A stretch of DNA of 64,000 nt from RPQJ01 sp963726665. GTDB taxonomy: Bacteria > Pseudomonadota > Gammaproteobacteria > Steroidobacterales > Steroidobacteraceae. A program made the translations under genes and the position numbers. The notes under the pieces were generated by a model. That model was given only the letters and a program-made list of their open reading frames with translations. It was not told the DNA's origin and made no database searches. Positions 45,255 to 54,971 of the stretch are shown one piece after another. Numbering within the stretch: position 1 is the first letter of the stretch; every line of letters begins with the position of its first letter. Where the stretch lies: NCBI GenBank assembly GCA_963726665.1, contig CAVSDW010000011.1:248001-312000 (forward strand), in the 5' to 3' direction.

Positions 45255-45365
45255 GCTGGGAGACCGCGAGGAATTCGCGGCACTATACTGGAATCGTGCC
45301 GGGCGCCGGTAGCCGCGGGCCGGCGCGCGCCGCCCCGGCGTTATGTCCTTAACCGAGGTTGTCTC
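45255..45365. promoter_or_regulatory. Divergent promoter region of surE and the DUF2058 gene
   Basis: The 111-base gap has overlapping -10-like sequences on both strands around 45282-45289 (TATACT on plus, TATAGT on minus) and a GAGG ribosome-binding site at 45354-45357 before the DUF2058 ATG. No -35 boxes are convincing. Confidence 0.35.
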
Positions 45366-45902
45366 ATGAGCGATTCCCTGCGCGACCAGCTCCTGAAGGC
45401 GGGGCTGGTCACGAAAAAGCAGGCCACCAAGTCGGAGCGCTCGCAGCAGCAGTACCGGGGCGGCAAGAGCCGCAAGCCGGAGCCCGCAGCGAGCCACGGT
45501 CGCGCCGACGACGCTGCGCGCGCGGCGAAAACCGTGCGCGACCGCGAACTCAATCGCGAGCAGCAGGCGAAGGTGGAGGCCCGGGCGCGCCGCGCCCAGC
45601 TGCGGCAGATCATCGACCAGCACCGGGTGGCGAAGCCCGAGACCGACGAGTACTTCAACTTCGTGGACGGCGGCAAGGTGCACCGGATTCCCGTGGACAC
45701 CAACCTGCGCGCGAGACTCGTCGCCGGCACGCTGGTCATCGCCCGCTGCGACGGTCGCTACGACCTCGTCCCGGCCGAGGCTGCGAGCCTGATCCGCGAG
45801 CGCGATGCCGCGGCCGTCATCCAGCACGATGCGCCGTCGGCGACTGCGGCCGACGACGATCCATATCGCGAATTCGTCGTTCCCGACGACCTCACCTGGT
45901 AA
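45366..45902 (+). CDS. DUF2058 family protein (YaiL-like nucleoprotein)
   Basis: A 178-residue, highly charged cytoplasmic protein. The N-terminus MSDSLRDQLLKAGLVTKKQA is the family hallmark, followed by a basic, Arg/Lys/Gln/Ala-rich helical stretch (about residues 25-85) that probably forms a coiled coil. The C-terminal region contains EYFNFVDGGKVHRIPV and YDLVPAEAASLIRERD. E. coli YaiL is described as a nucleoprotein or polysaccharide-operon factor; the function is not established. It is the only plus-strand gene between surE and the truD block, and its stop is 16 bases from the truD stop. Confidence 0.88.
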   Translation: MSDSLRDQLLKAGLVTKKQATKSERSQQQYRGGKSRKPEPAASHGRADDAARAAKTVRDRELNREQQAKVEARARRAQLRQIIDQHRVAKPETDEYFNFVDGGKVHRIPVDTNLRARLVAGTLVIARCDGRYDLVPAEAASLIRERDAAAVIQHDAPSATAADDDPYREFVVPDDLTW

Positions 45903-45918
45903 TTGGAGGCTGGAGGGA

Positions 45919-46960
45919 TCAGTCCTCGGGGCCCACGCCCGAATCCCACGCCCCCTGCAGGACCTCGTGCAGCACCGAGGTCGCGAACGTGCCGCGCGGC
46001 AGTTCGAACGAGAGCACCACGTCTTCGCCGTCGAAGCTCCACTCGAGCGCTCGTACGGGCAGCCGAAGGCTGCGACGCTCCATGTCCATGCCGTGCGACT
46101 CGAGCAAGGCCCGCAACTCGGGCTCACGGGTCGCCACTGAATCCTCGACGGCCAGCACTTCACCGCCGACCTCGGCCGCGCCACGTCCCCAGAGCGGACC
46201 GCTGGGATGCAGGTCCATTGCCGCGCAGCGCTCCATCAGTGCCGCGTCGATTTCATCGGCACGGAAGAAGCTGCGCCGACCGTCCAGGACGACCGCCTCG
46301 CCGGGCAGCAGCCGATTCCAGTCGCCGCGCCGGACGCGCTCGGCGAGCACCTGGTTGAAGAGTTCGCTGCGCGCGGTCGAGAGCGCGAAGCCGCGCTGCA
46401 TCCTGTCCCGCGGCGGCGGGCCGCCGGCCGCCCATTCGCGGACCCGCGCGAGATTGCTGCCGCCTCGGCCGTAGCGCTGGGGTCCGAAGTAATTCGGTAC
46501 GCCCGCGGAGGCCAGCAGCGCCAGCCGGGCCTCGACCGCGGCGCGATCGCCGGACACGGAGCGGATCCTGATCACGAAGCGGTTGGCGCGGTGTGAGCCG
46601 GGCCTGAGCTTCCGACCGTGACGCTGCACGGCAAGCACCCGGTAACCCTCCCCCGCGTACTGCGAGGCAGGGTTCGATCGGCGCCGCCGCGGGCCAGGGC
46701 AGCGAATAGGATTGCCGGGTGACCGCGCGCCGATCCTTCTGGCCGCTCACCCCGACGTCGCGCGACGCCACGCCCGCGGTGCGCGCGAGCTCGGCCGCAA
46801 CCCAGCCCGTGTTCGCATCCCGCTTCTCGACCAGGAGCAGGACGTGGGTCCCGCTCCCGTCCGGCTCGAAACCGAGCAGCTCCTCGACGAAGAAATCCTC
46901 GGGCTCGGCGCGAAAACGTCCGGCGAGCGGCGGCAGGCCGTGCGCGGTGGGGAGATCCAC
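45919..46960 (-). CDS. truD: tRNA pseudouridine(13) synthase TruD (one frameshift)
   Basis: TruD isomerises U13 in tRNA. The GTG at 46960, 4 bases after the ispF stop, starts VDLPTAHGLPPLAG; the catalytic aspartate is in GQKDRRAVTRQ. After PWPAAAPIEP the frame breaks. The continuation ASQYAGEGYRVLAVQRHGR, then ANRFVIRIR and PNYFGPQRYGRGG, lies one frame over and ends at 45919. One extra C in the CCC at 46670-46672 accounts for this. The reconstructed length is about 347 residues, matching E. coli TruD (349). As written neither half is functional. It is the last gene of the ftsB-ispD-ispF-truD series. Confidence 0.9.
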
Positions 46961-46964
46961 GTGT

Positions 46965-47459
46965 TCAGCGGCCCCGGTGCGACGGCTCGACGCGTGCGAG
47001 AAGCACGATCGCCTGGGCCGCAAGGCCTTCGCGGCGGCCGAGCGCCCCAAGGCCTTCGCTTGTCGTCGCCTTGACGTTGACTCTCTCCTCGCCGCAGTCC
47101 AGGTCGGCTGCGATCCGGGCGCGCATCTCGGCACGATGCGCTCCGAGCCGCGGCGCCTCGGCGATGACCGTGGCGTCTGCGTTCACGAGCCGCCAGCCGC
47201 GCTCCGCGAGCAGGCTGGCGCAGTGGCGCAGGAACTGCCTGCTGTCGGCGCCCTTCCATTGCGGGTCGGTGTCCGGAAAGTGCTCACCGATGTCGCCGAG
47301 GCCCATGGCGCCGAGGAGCGCGTCGCAGAGCGCGTGCAGCAGCACGTCTCCATCCGAATGCGCCACGATTCCCGCGTCGTGCGCGATTCGCACACCGCCG
47401 AGCATCACGTGATCGCCGGGCCCGAACGCGTGCACGTCGTAACCGATTCCCACCCTCAT
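46965..47459 (-). CDS. ispF: 2-C-methyl-D-erythritol 2,4-cyclodiphosphate synthase
   Basis: IspF forms the cyclic diphosphate in the MEP isoprenoid pathway. The 164-residue protein has the zinc-binding DVHAF (residues 8-12), the signature AHSDGDVLLHALCDALLGA and DIGEHFPDTDP, and the CDP-binding VNVKATTSEGLG. The ATG at 47459 overlaps the ispD stop (ATGA), so the two sequential pathway enzymes are coupled. The C-terminus is slightly longer and more basic (EPSHRGR) than usual. Confidence 0.96.
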   Translation of the reverse strand: MRVGIGYDVHAFGPGDHVMLGGVRIAHDAGIVAHSDGDVLLHALCDALLGAMGLGDIGEHFPDTDPQWKGADSRQFLRHCASLLAERGWRLVNADATVIAEAPRLGAHRAEMRARIAADLDCGEERVNVKATTSEGLGALGRREGLAAQAIVLLARVEPSHRGR

Positions 47460-48163
47460 CGCCGCCTCCCCGCCCGCAGGATCGCCTCGGCGAGGACCCG
47501 GTCCGCAGGCGTCGTGAGCTTGATGTTGTCCGCGCGACCCGGCACCAGCAGCGGCCGCAGGCCCAGCGCCTCGACGGCCGAGGCTTCGTCGGTGACGCCG
47601 CGCTCGCGCTCGATGCACAGCGCCAGTGCGCGGCGCAACAGTCCATAGCGGAACATCTGCGGGGTGAGCGCGCGCCACAGGCCTGCACGTTCGGCAGTGC
47701 GCACGCTTCGGCCGCCGCCGTCGTCGACCTTGAGCGTGTCCTGCACTGGAACGGCCAGCAGGCCGCCCACCGGGTCGCTGCGCGTGGCGGCAATGAGGGC
47801 ATCCAGGTCCTCGCGCCGGAGGCAGGGGCGCGCAGCGTCATGGACGATCACCCAGTCGCCGTCGTGCGCCTGCGGCTCGAGCGCGGCAAGCGCATTCGCC
47901 ACCGAGGCTTCGCGGCGATCGCCCCCGACGCAGGCTCGCACCCGCGGGTCCCGGGACTCGGCCAGGCGCTTCCATCGCCGGTCGCCCCGCGCGAGCGCCA
48001 CGACGACACCGTCCACGCGAGGCGATGAAAGAAGCGTGGCCAGCGACCAGCTGAGCGCCGGCCGGCCGAGAAGAGCTGCGTATTGCTTGGGCGTCGAGCC
48101 GCCGAACCGTTCGCCGCGGCCGGCCGCCACGACGACGGCCCAGCGCCGCGCACGGACGCTCAT
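47456..48163 (-). CDS. ispD: 2-C-methyl-D-erythritol 4-phosphate cytidylyltransferase
   Basis: IspD makes CDP-methylerythritol from CTP. The 235-residue protein shows the nucleotide-binding motif VVAAGRGERFGGSTPKQYA (residues about 11-29), VIVHDAARPCL, and TDEASAVEALG. The start at 48163 overlaps the ftsB stop (ATGA) and the stop overlaps ispF. This is the conserved ftsB-ispD-ispF order of gammaproteobacteria. Confidence 0.96.
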   Translation of the reverse strand: MSVRARRWAVVVAAGRGERFGGSTPKQYAALLGRPALSWSLATLLSSPRVDGVVVALARGDRRWKRLAESRDPRVRACVGGDRREASVANALAALEPQAHDGDWVIVHDAARPCLRREDLDALIAATRSDPVGGLLAVPVQDTLKVDDGGGRSVRTAERAGLWRALTPQMFRYGLLRRALALCIERERGVTDEASAVEALGLRPLLVPGRADNIKLTTPADRVLAEAILRAGRRR

Positions 48164-48498
48164 TTCTGGTCGGCCTGCGCAGTCCGCCGCTGTTCGGCGG
48201 GTGGCTGGCCGGCAACCGGCGTCGGTGGGACGACCTGGAAGAAGGTCTCGTTCGAACCAATCATGCCGAGGTCGGTCCTCGCGCGCTCCTCGATGGCCGC
48301 GCGCCCTTCCTTGAGGTCGCGCACCTCGGCGGCGAGCGTGCGATTACGCTCCTTGAGCCGTGCGTTTTCCTCGACCTGGGTTGCGATCGCCTTTTCGGTG
48401 CGCCACACGTCCCGCATGCCGTTCGGCGAGACCCACAGGCGGTACTGCAGCGCGAGCACAGCGGCGAACAGGAGGCCTGCAACGATGCGGATGATCAT
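48160..48498 (-). CDS. ftsB: Cell division protein FtsB
   Basis: FtsB is a bitopic inner-membrane protein of the FtsQLB divisome subcomplex. The 112-residue protein has one N-terminal membrane helix (residues 4-20), YRLWVSPNG just outside it, a periplasmic coiled coil (about residues 35-70, ENARLKERNRTLAAEVRDL) and the family block IEERARTDLGMIG. The Pro/Gln-rich tail is variable. It lies 46 bases after eno and overlaps ispD. Confidence 0.94.
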   Translation of the reverse strand: MIIRIVAGLLFAAVLALQYRLWVSPNGMRDVWRTEKAIATQVEENARLKERNRTLAAEVRDLKEGRAAIEERARTDLGMIGSNETFFQVVPPTPVAGQPPAEQRRTAQADQK

Positions 48499-48544
48499 GG
48501 GCGCGAGAGATTAGCAGAAGCCATGCTTGCGGGTCCTCCCGAAA

Positions 48545-49843
48545 TCAGGCGCCGCTCACCGGCAGGGGCACCGGGAATGCGTCCCGACCGGCGTAGCTCG
48601 CCTCCCCACCGAGTTCCGCCTCGATGCGCAGCAGCTGGTTGTACTTCGCGATGCGGTCCGAGCGGCAGAGCGAGCCCGTCTTGATCTGCGTGGCGGGGGT
48701 CGCGACCGCGATGTCGGCGATCGTGCTGTCTTCCGTTTCGCCCGAGCGATGCGAAATCACCGACGAGTACCCGGCCTCGGCGGCCATGTCGATGGCGGCA
48801 AGCGTTTCCGTCAGCGTACCGATCTGGTTCGGCTTGATCAGGATCGAGTTGGCGATGCCGCGCGCGATGCCCTCGCGCAGGATCTTCGTGTTCGTGACGA
48901 AGAGGTCGTCGCCCACGATCTGCACCTTGCGGCCGAGGCGTTGCGTGAGGATGGACCAGCCGTCCCAGTCGCCCTCGGCCATGCCGTCCTCGATCGTGAT
49001 GATCGGAAAACGCTCCACGAGGCCGGCGAGGTAGTCGACGAACTGCGCGGAGGTGAACTTGCGGCCCTCGGAGGCGAGGTCGTAGACGCCATCGCGATAG
49101 AACTCCGACGCCGCGGCATCGAGCCCGAGGTAGACGTCCCGCCCGGCCTTGTAGCCTGACCGTTCGATCGCCTCCATGATCGTCTCGAGCGCCGCCTCGT
49201 TGGACGGCAGGTCGGGTGCGAACCCGCCCTCGTCGCCGACGGCGGTCGCGAGGCCCCGATCGTGCAGCACTTTCTTCAGCGTATGGAAGATCTCGGCCCC
49301 GCAGCGCAGCGCCTCGCGGAAGTTCGGTGCCCCCACCGGCAGCACCATGAATTCCTGGATGTCGACGCTGTTGTCGGCGTGGGCGCCGCCGTTGATGATG
49401 TTCATCATCGGCACCGGCATGACCTTCGGGCCGGGCCCGCCGAGCAGCCGGTAGAGGCCCTGCCCCGCGGCGCGGGCGGCGGCGTGTGCCGTGGCCAGTG
49501 AAACCGCGAGCGTCGCGTTCGCGCCGAGCCGCGACTTCGTGTCCGTGCCGTCGAGCTCGATGAGGCGCTGGTCGAGCCCGGCCTGGTCGCGCGCGTCGCG
49601 TCCGAGGAGGGCCGAGCGGATTTCCCCGTTCGCGTTGGCAACGGCCTTCAGGACGCCCTTGCCGAGGTACCGCTTCTTGTCGCCGTCCCGGAGTTCAACG
49701 GCTTCTCGCGTCCCGGTCGAGGCGCCCGACGGCACGGCGGCACGTCCCATCACGCCGCCTTCGAGTCGCACGTCCGCTTCCACGGTGGGATTTCCGCGCG
49801 AATCGACGATCTCGCGCGCCATGATGTCGACGATCTTGGTCAT
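48545..49843 (-). CDS. eno: Enolase
   Basis: Enolase interconverts 2-phosphoglycerate and phosphoenolpyruvate. The 432-residue protein has AREIVDSRGNPTVE (residues about 9-22), the metal ligands in GLDAAASEFY and ITIEDGMAEGD, GDDLFVTNTK, and the enolase signature spanning ILIKPNQIGTLTET and SHRSGETEDSTIAD. The C-terminus ends SYAGRDAFPV. It overlaps kdsA (ATGA at 49843-49840) and is followed by ftsB. The proximity of kdsA is sensible because Kdo synthesis consumes phosphoenolpyruvate. Confidence 0.97.
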   Translation of the reverse strand: MTKIVDIMAREIVDSRGNPTVEADVRLEGGVMGRAAVPSGASTGTREAVELRDGDKKRYLGKGVLKAVANANGEIRSALLGRDARDQAGLDQRLIELDGTDTKSRLGANATLAVSLATAHAAARAAGQGLYRLLGGPGPKVMPVPMMNIINGGAHADNSVDIQEFMVLPVGAPNFREALRCGAEIFHTLKKVLHDRGLATAVGDEGGFAPDLPSNEAALETIMEAIERSGYKAGRDVYLGLDAAASEFYRDGVYDLASEGRKFTSAQFVDYLAGLVERFPIITIEDGMAEGDWDGWSILTQRLGRKVQIVGDDLFVTNTKILREGIARGIANSILIKPNQIGTLTETLAAIDMAAEAGYSSVISHRSGETEDSTIADIAVATPATQIKTGSLCRSDRIAKYNQLLRIEAELGGEASYAGRDAFPVPLPVSGA

Positions 49844-50669
49844 AGACTCGATTCCTCGTAGGGCCGCGATTTCACCGCGGCATCAATCTGCTTGAGCACC
49901 TCGAGCAGCGAGCGCATCCGGTCGAGCGGCCACGCATTGGGGCCGTCGGACAGCGCCTTCGCCGGCTCGGGATGGGTTTCCATGAAGAGGCCTGCGACTC
50001 CGGCGGCCACGGCGGCCCGGGCCAGTACCGGCACGAACTCGCGCTGCCCGCCCGAGGAGGCGCCCTGCCCGCCGGGAAGCTGCACGGAATGGGTTGCGTC
50101 GAAAACGACCGGCGCCCCGGTGGCGCGCATGACCGCGAGGCCGCGCATGTCCGACACGAGGTTGTTGTAGCCGAAGCTGAAGCCGCGCTCGCAGACCATC
50201 ACCTGCCCGTTGCCGGTCGAGCGGGCCTTCTCCACCACGTTCGCCATCTCCCACGGCGACAGGAACTGCCCCTTCTTCACGTTGACCGGCTTGCCCTGCG
50301 AACACGCGCTCAGGATGAAGTCCGTCTGGCGACAGAGGAACGCCGGCGTCTGCAGCACGTCCACCACCGATGCGACCTCGGCCATCGGGGTGTCCTCGTG
50401 CACGTCGGTCAGGACCGGCACGCCGATCTGCCGGCGCACCTCGGCGAGCACCCGCAGGCCCTCCGCAATGCCGGGGCCGCGGAAGCTCGACCTCGACGAA
50501 CGGTTCGCCTTGTCGAACGATGCCTTGAAGATGTACGGGATTCCGAGCGCACCCGTGATTTCCTTCATCCGGCCCGCCACGTCCAGCACCAGCGCCTCGC
50601 TTTCGATGACGCACGGCCCGGCGATCAGGAAGAACGGCCGGTCGGGACCGACGTCGAATCCGCAGAGCC

Positions 50670-50673
<4 letters not shown>
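49840..50673 (-). CDS. kdsA: 3-deoxy-8-phosphooctulonate synthase
   Basis: KdsA condenses arabinose 5-phosphate and phosphoenolpyruvate to Kdo 8-phosphate, the precursor of the KdsB substrate. The 277-residue protein has LIAGPCVIESE (about residues 16-26), FKASFDKANRSS, LTDVHE, CRQTDFI, NVKKGQFLSPW and FDATHSVQLPGG. The ATG at 50673 overlaps the reconstructed pyrG stop (ATGA). The pyrG-kdsA-eno order is standard for gammaproteobacteria. Confidence 0.96.
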
Positions 50674-52317
<1,644 letters not shown>

Positions 52318-52406
52318 AGGGATCACCGTCGCAGGAGAAGCACGACGGGAGAACAGTCTATCGGAATGACCCCCTGCGGGCCACAGGAACCGCCGGTCTG
52401 CGACCC

Positions 52407-53807
52407 TCAGGCTTCGGGGCCGCAGTCCTGCGCCTCGAGCTTGACTTCCGTGGTCTCGGTCTCGGTGATCGGCGGGCGGCCGTGCCAGGCCACCGTCCAG
52501 GAGGGTTCGCCCGGCTCGGCAACGTAGCAGGCGCCGTACGCGAGGTCGCCGACCGCGACGATCTCGCGTCCCGAGCGGAGGAGTGGAACCTGCGCTCGGC
52601 GCCAGGGCAATACACCGCGCTCCTGCAGCCATTTCCGCAGCGGCCTGCGATGCTGCGAGCCGGCCGGGCGGAATTCCTCGCCCTCCGCGCGCGTCGTGAC
52701 CTGTAGCGCCGCCGGCAACCGCGCGCGGCTGAGTCCCACGCCCGTGCCGGCCACGAGTTCGAGCGCTCCGAGCACGCCGAGGCCGTACGTCGTGCCCGGC
52801 ACCCACTCGCCCTCGGGCACCGTCGCCCGGCAGGACGCGTCCACTTCGGCGTACAGCCGGCCCCGGTAGCGATACAGGCGCGCACCCGGCCAGTTCGAGC
52901 AAGGCACTCGGTCGGGCGCGGCCACGTCGAGATCGTGCATCGCCGCCGCGAGCGTCGCGACCGCAGGCACCGGCAGGCCGAGCGCGCGCAACCAGGCCCG
53001 CAGCACCCAGCGCTGGCGCGCGACCGGGAGGAGCCCCAGCCGCTCCAGCGAGAGCGCGCGGCCGTCGGCGGCAAGCGCGAGGTCGGCCCGGGCGATCTCG
53101 GCCTCCATCCGCAGCAGTTCCGCCGCGTGGGCGGCAACCCGGCCAGCCGTGCGGGCTGCCGCAGGCCAGCGCCCGCGGATCGCAGGCAGCACCTCGAGCC
53201 GCAGATAGTTGCGGTCGAATCGCGAGTCGCGATTCGAGGGATCGGTGAGCCACTCGAGGCGTTCACCTTCCGCCCAGGCGCGGATCTCGTCACGGGTGCA
53301 GTCGAGCAGGGGGCGCGCGTGCCAGCCTCCCGCGAACCGCGAGACCCGCGGCATGCCCGCGACCGCGCGCACGCCTCCTCCCCGCAGCCATTGCAGCAGG
53401 ATCGATTCGAGCTGATCGTCCGCGTGGTGTGCCGTGAGCAGCACCTCGCCGGGCGCGAGGCGCGCTGCGAACGCCGCGTAGCGCGCGGCGCGGGCCGCGG
53501 CCTCCGGGCTCTCGCCGCGCGCAGGCCGCGCATCGACCGTCGCCTGCAGGAGCGCCACGCCGAGCGCCGCGGCCTGCGCGGCGCACTGCGTCGCCCAGTG
53601 GCTGGAGTCCGCATGCAGGCCGTGATCGACGTGGATGGCGCGCAGCGGTGGCGAGCGGCGCGTGCCGCGACCTGCAACGAGGGCGGCCAGGAGTGCAGTC
53701 GAGTCGAGGCCGCCACTCAAGGCGACGCAGAGGCCCGAGGCGGGTGGATCGAGGGTCGAGAGGCATTCCTCTAGCGCGACCGACAGCCGCCCGGGAGTGA
53801 AGGCCAC
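52407..53807 (-). CDS. tilS: tRNA(Ile)-lysidine synthetase
   Basis: TilS modifies the wobble cytidine of tRNA-Ile(CAU) to lysidine, changing its codon and amino acid identity; it is essential. The 466-residue protein has the PP-loop SGGLDSTAL (residues 30-38), HVDHGLH, and TAHHADDQLESILLQWLRG. The C-terminal domains contain WLTDPSNRDSRFDRNYLR and PLRKWLQERGVLPWRR. The start at 53807 is 4 bases after the accA stop; accA-tilS-pyrG is a conserved order. An 89-base gap separates it from pyrG. Confidence 0.94.
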   Translation of the reverse strand: MAFTPGRLSVALEECLSTLDPPASGLCVALSGGLDSTALLAALVAGRGTRRSPPLRAIHVDHGLHADSSHWATQCAAQAAALGVALLQATVDARPARGESPEAAARAARYAAFAARLAPGEVLLTAHHADDQLESILLQWLRGGGVRAVAGMPRVSRFAGGWHARPLLDCTRDEIRAWAEGERLEWLTDPSNRDSRFDRNYLRLEVLPAIRGRWPAAARTAGRVAAHAAELLRMEAEIARADLALAADGRALSLERLGLLPVARQRWVLRAWLRALGLPVPAVATLAAAMHDLDVAAPDRVPCSNWPGARLYRYRGRLYAEVDASCRATVPEGEWVPGTTYGLGVLGALELVAGTGVGLSRARLPAALQVTTRAEGEEFRPAGSQHRRPLRKWLQERGVLPWRRAQVPLLRSGREIVAVGDLAYGACYVAEPGEPSWTVAWHGRPPITETETTEVKLEAQDCGPEA

Positions 53808-53811
53808 CGGC

Positions 53812-54771
53812 TCAGGCCGCGGTAAACACGCCCTGCGCCCGCAGCCGGGCGTACCGCCTCGAGACGAGCTCGTCCTCGGGCCACGCGGAGACTTCGGCGA
53901 GGTGGCGGAGCAGCGCCTCCTTGAGGGACTCCGCCATGACCTGCGGGTCGCGGTGCGCGCCGCCGAGCGGCTCCTTCAGCACTTCGTCCACGAGTCCGAG
54001 CCGCATGAGCCGTTCCGCGGTGATGCCCATTGCCTCGGCCGCGAGCTCCTTCTTGTCCGCGCTCTTCCAGAGGATGGACGCGCAGCCTTCCGGCGAGATG
54101 ACCGAATACACGCTGTACTGGAGCATCACGAGCCGGTCGCAGACACCGATGGCCAGCGCCCCGCCCGAGCCGCCCTCGCCGATCACGGCCGTGATGACCG
54201 GCACGCGCAGGCGCGCCATCTCGAAGAGGTTCCGCGCGATGGCCTCGCTCTGGTTGCGCTCCTCCGAGCCCACTCCGGGGTAGGCCCCGGGCGTGTCCAC
54301 CAGCGTGACGACGGGCAGCCTGAAGCGCTCGGCCAGCTTCATGAGGCGGAGCGCCTTGCGGTATCCCTCGGGCTTCGGCATGCCGTAATTGCGGCGCACG
54401 CGTTCCTTCGTGTCGCGGCCCTTCTGATGGCCGATCAGCATGATCGGCCGGCCGCCGAGCCGGGCCAGCCCGCCGACGATCGCCTGGTCGTCGGCATACA
54501 TGCGGTCGCCGTGCAATTCCTGGAATTCCTCGAAGATCACGGCCGCGTAATCGAGGGTATACAGGCGCTGCGGGTGGCGCGCGAGCTGCGCGACCTGCCA
54601 CGGGGACAGGTTCGCGAAGATGCTCGTGGTCAGCGCGCGGCTCCTGGCGCGAAGTCGCGCGATCTCCTCGCCGACGTTGACCTCGGCATCCGAGGACACG
54701 AAGCGCAATTCGTCGATCTTCGCCTCGAGCTCGGCGATCGGCTGCTCGAAATCCAGGAAGCTGAGTGCCAT
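53812..54771 (-). CDS. accA: Acetyl-CoA carboxylase carboxyltransferase subunit alpha
   Basis: AccA, with AccD, transfers the carboxyl group from carboxybiotin to acetyl-CoA. The 319-residue protein begins MALSFLDFEQPIAELEAKID with the helical lead-in, then DRMYADDQAIVGG, GHQKGRDT, the oxyanion block DTPGAYPGVGSEERNQSEAIA and GEGGSGGALAIGV. No disruption is seen. Upstream is a 200-base gap to dnaE that contains a large inverted repeat, so accA may have its own promoter there. Confidence 0.97.
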   Translation of the reverse strand: MALSFLDFEQPIAELEAKIDELRFVSSDAEVNVGEEIARLRARSRALTTSIFANLSPWQVAQLARHPQRLYTLDYAAVIFEEFQELHGDRMYADDQAIVGGLARLGGRPIMLIGHQKGRDTKERVRRNYGMPKPEGYRKALRLMKLAERFRLPVVTLVDTPGAYPGVGSEERNQSEAIARNLFEMARLRVPVITAVIGEGGSGGALAIGVCDRLVMLQYSVYSVISPEGCASILWKSADKKELAAEAMGITAERLMRLGLVDEVLKEPLGGAHRDPQVMAESLKEALLRHLAEVSAWPEDELVSRRYARLRAQGVFTAA

Positions 54772-54845
54772 GGGGACGCAGGATGCCGCAGCGTGCGGGC
54801 CGGGTCAAAGCGGCCCAGACCGATAGGCTCATCGCGTGGCGGGCT

Positions 54846-54956
54846 GTACCGGGCTGGGTAGCACCGCAGCCGGGACGCCGTGAATCCGTCCCTGGAGGCT
54901 CGCGCGCGGCGTCCATGCCGCGCGACGCCCGGCTTCGTTGCTACCCAGCCCGGTAC
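54846..54956. repeat. Large intergenic inverted repeat between dnaE and accA
   Basis: Perfect 18-base arms GTACCGGGCTGGGTAGCA (54846-54863) and its complement (54939-54956) enclose about 75 bases; imperfect pairing continues inward for roughly 12 more bases (CAGCCGGGACG against CGCCCGGCT). The interior holds GTGAATCCGTCCCTGGAGG and a second small hairpin around GGCGTCCATGCCGCG. This resembles the palindromic intergenic repeats (REP/MITE-like) scattered in many gammaproteobacterial genomes. It has no U-run like a simple terminator. Only one copy is in the window. Confidence 0.7.
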
Positions 54957-54971
54957 GAGCCGCGTCGACCG

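Noticed and set aside
45980..46184. Upstream extension of surE across the DUF2058 gene (560-codon frame)
   Set aside because: The SurE family start is at 45254; the upstream part is antisense to the DUF2058 gene and to the truD end.
54846..54956. Simple rho-independent terminator for dnaE
   Set aside because: It lies 5' of accA and after the dnaE stop, but the loop is about 75 bases and there is no T-run after either arm.
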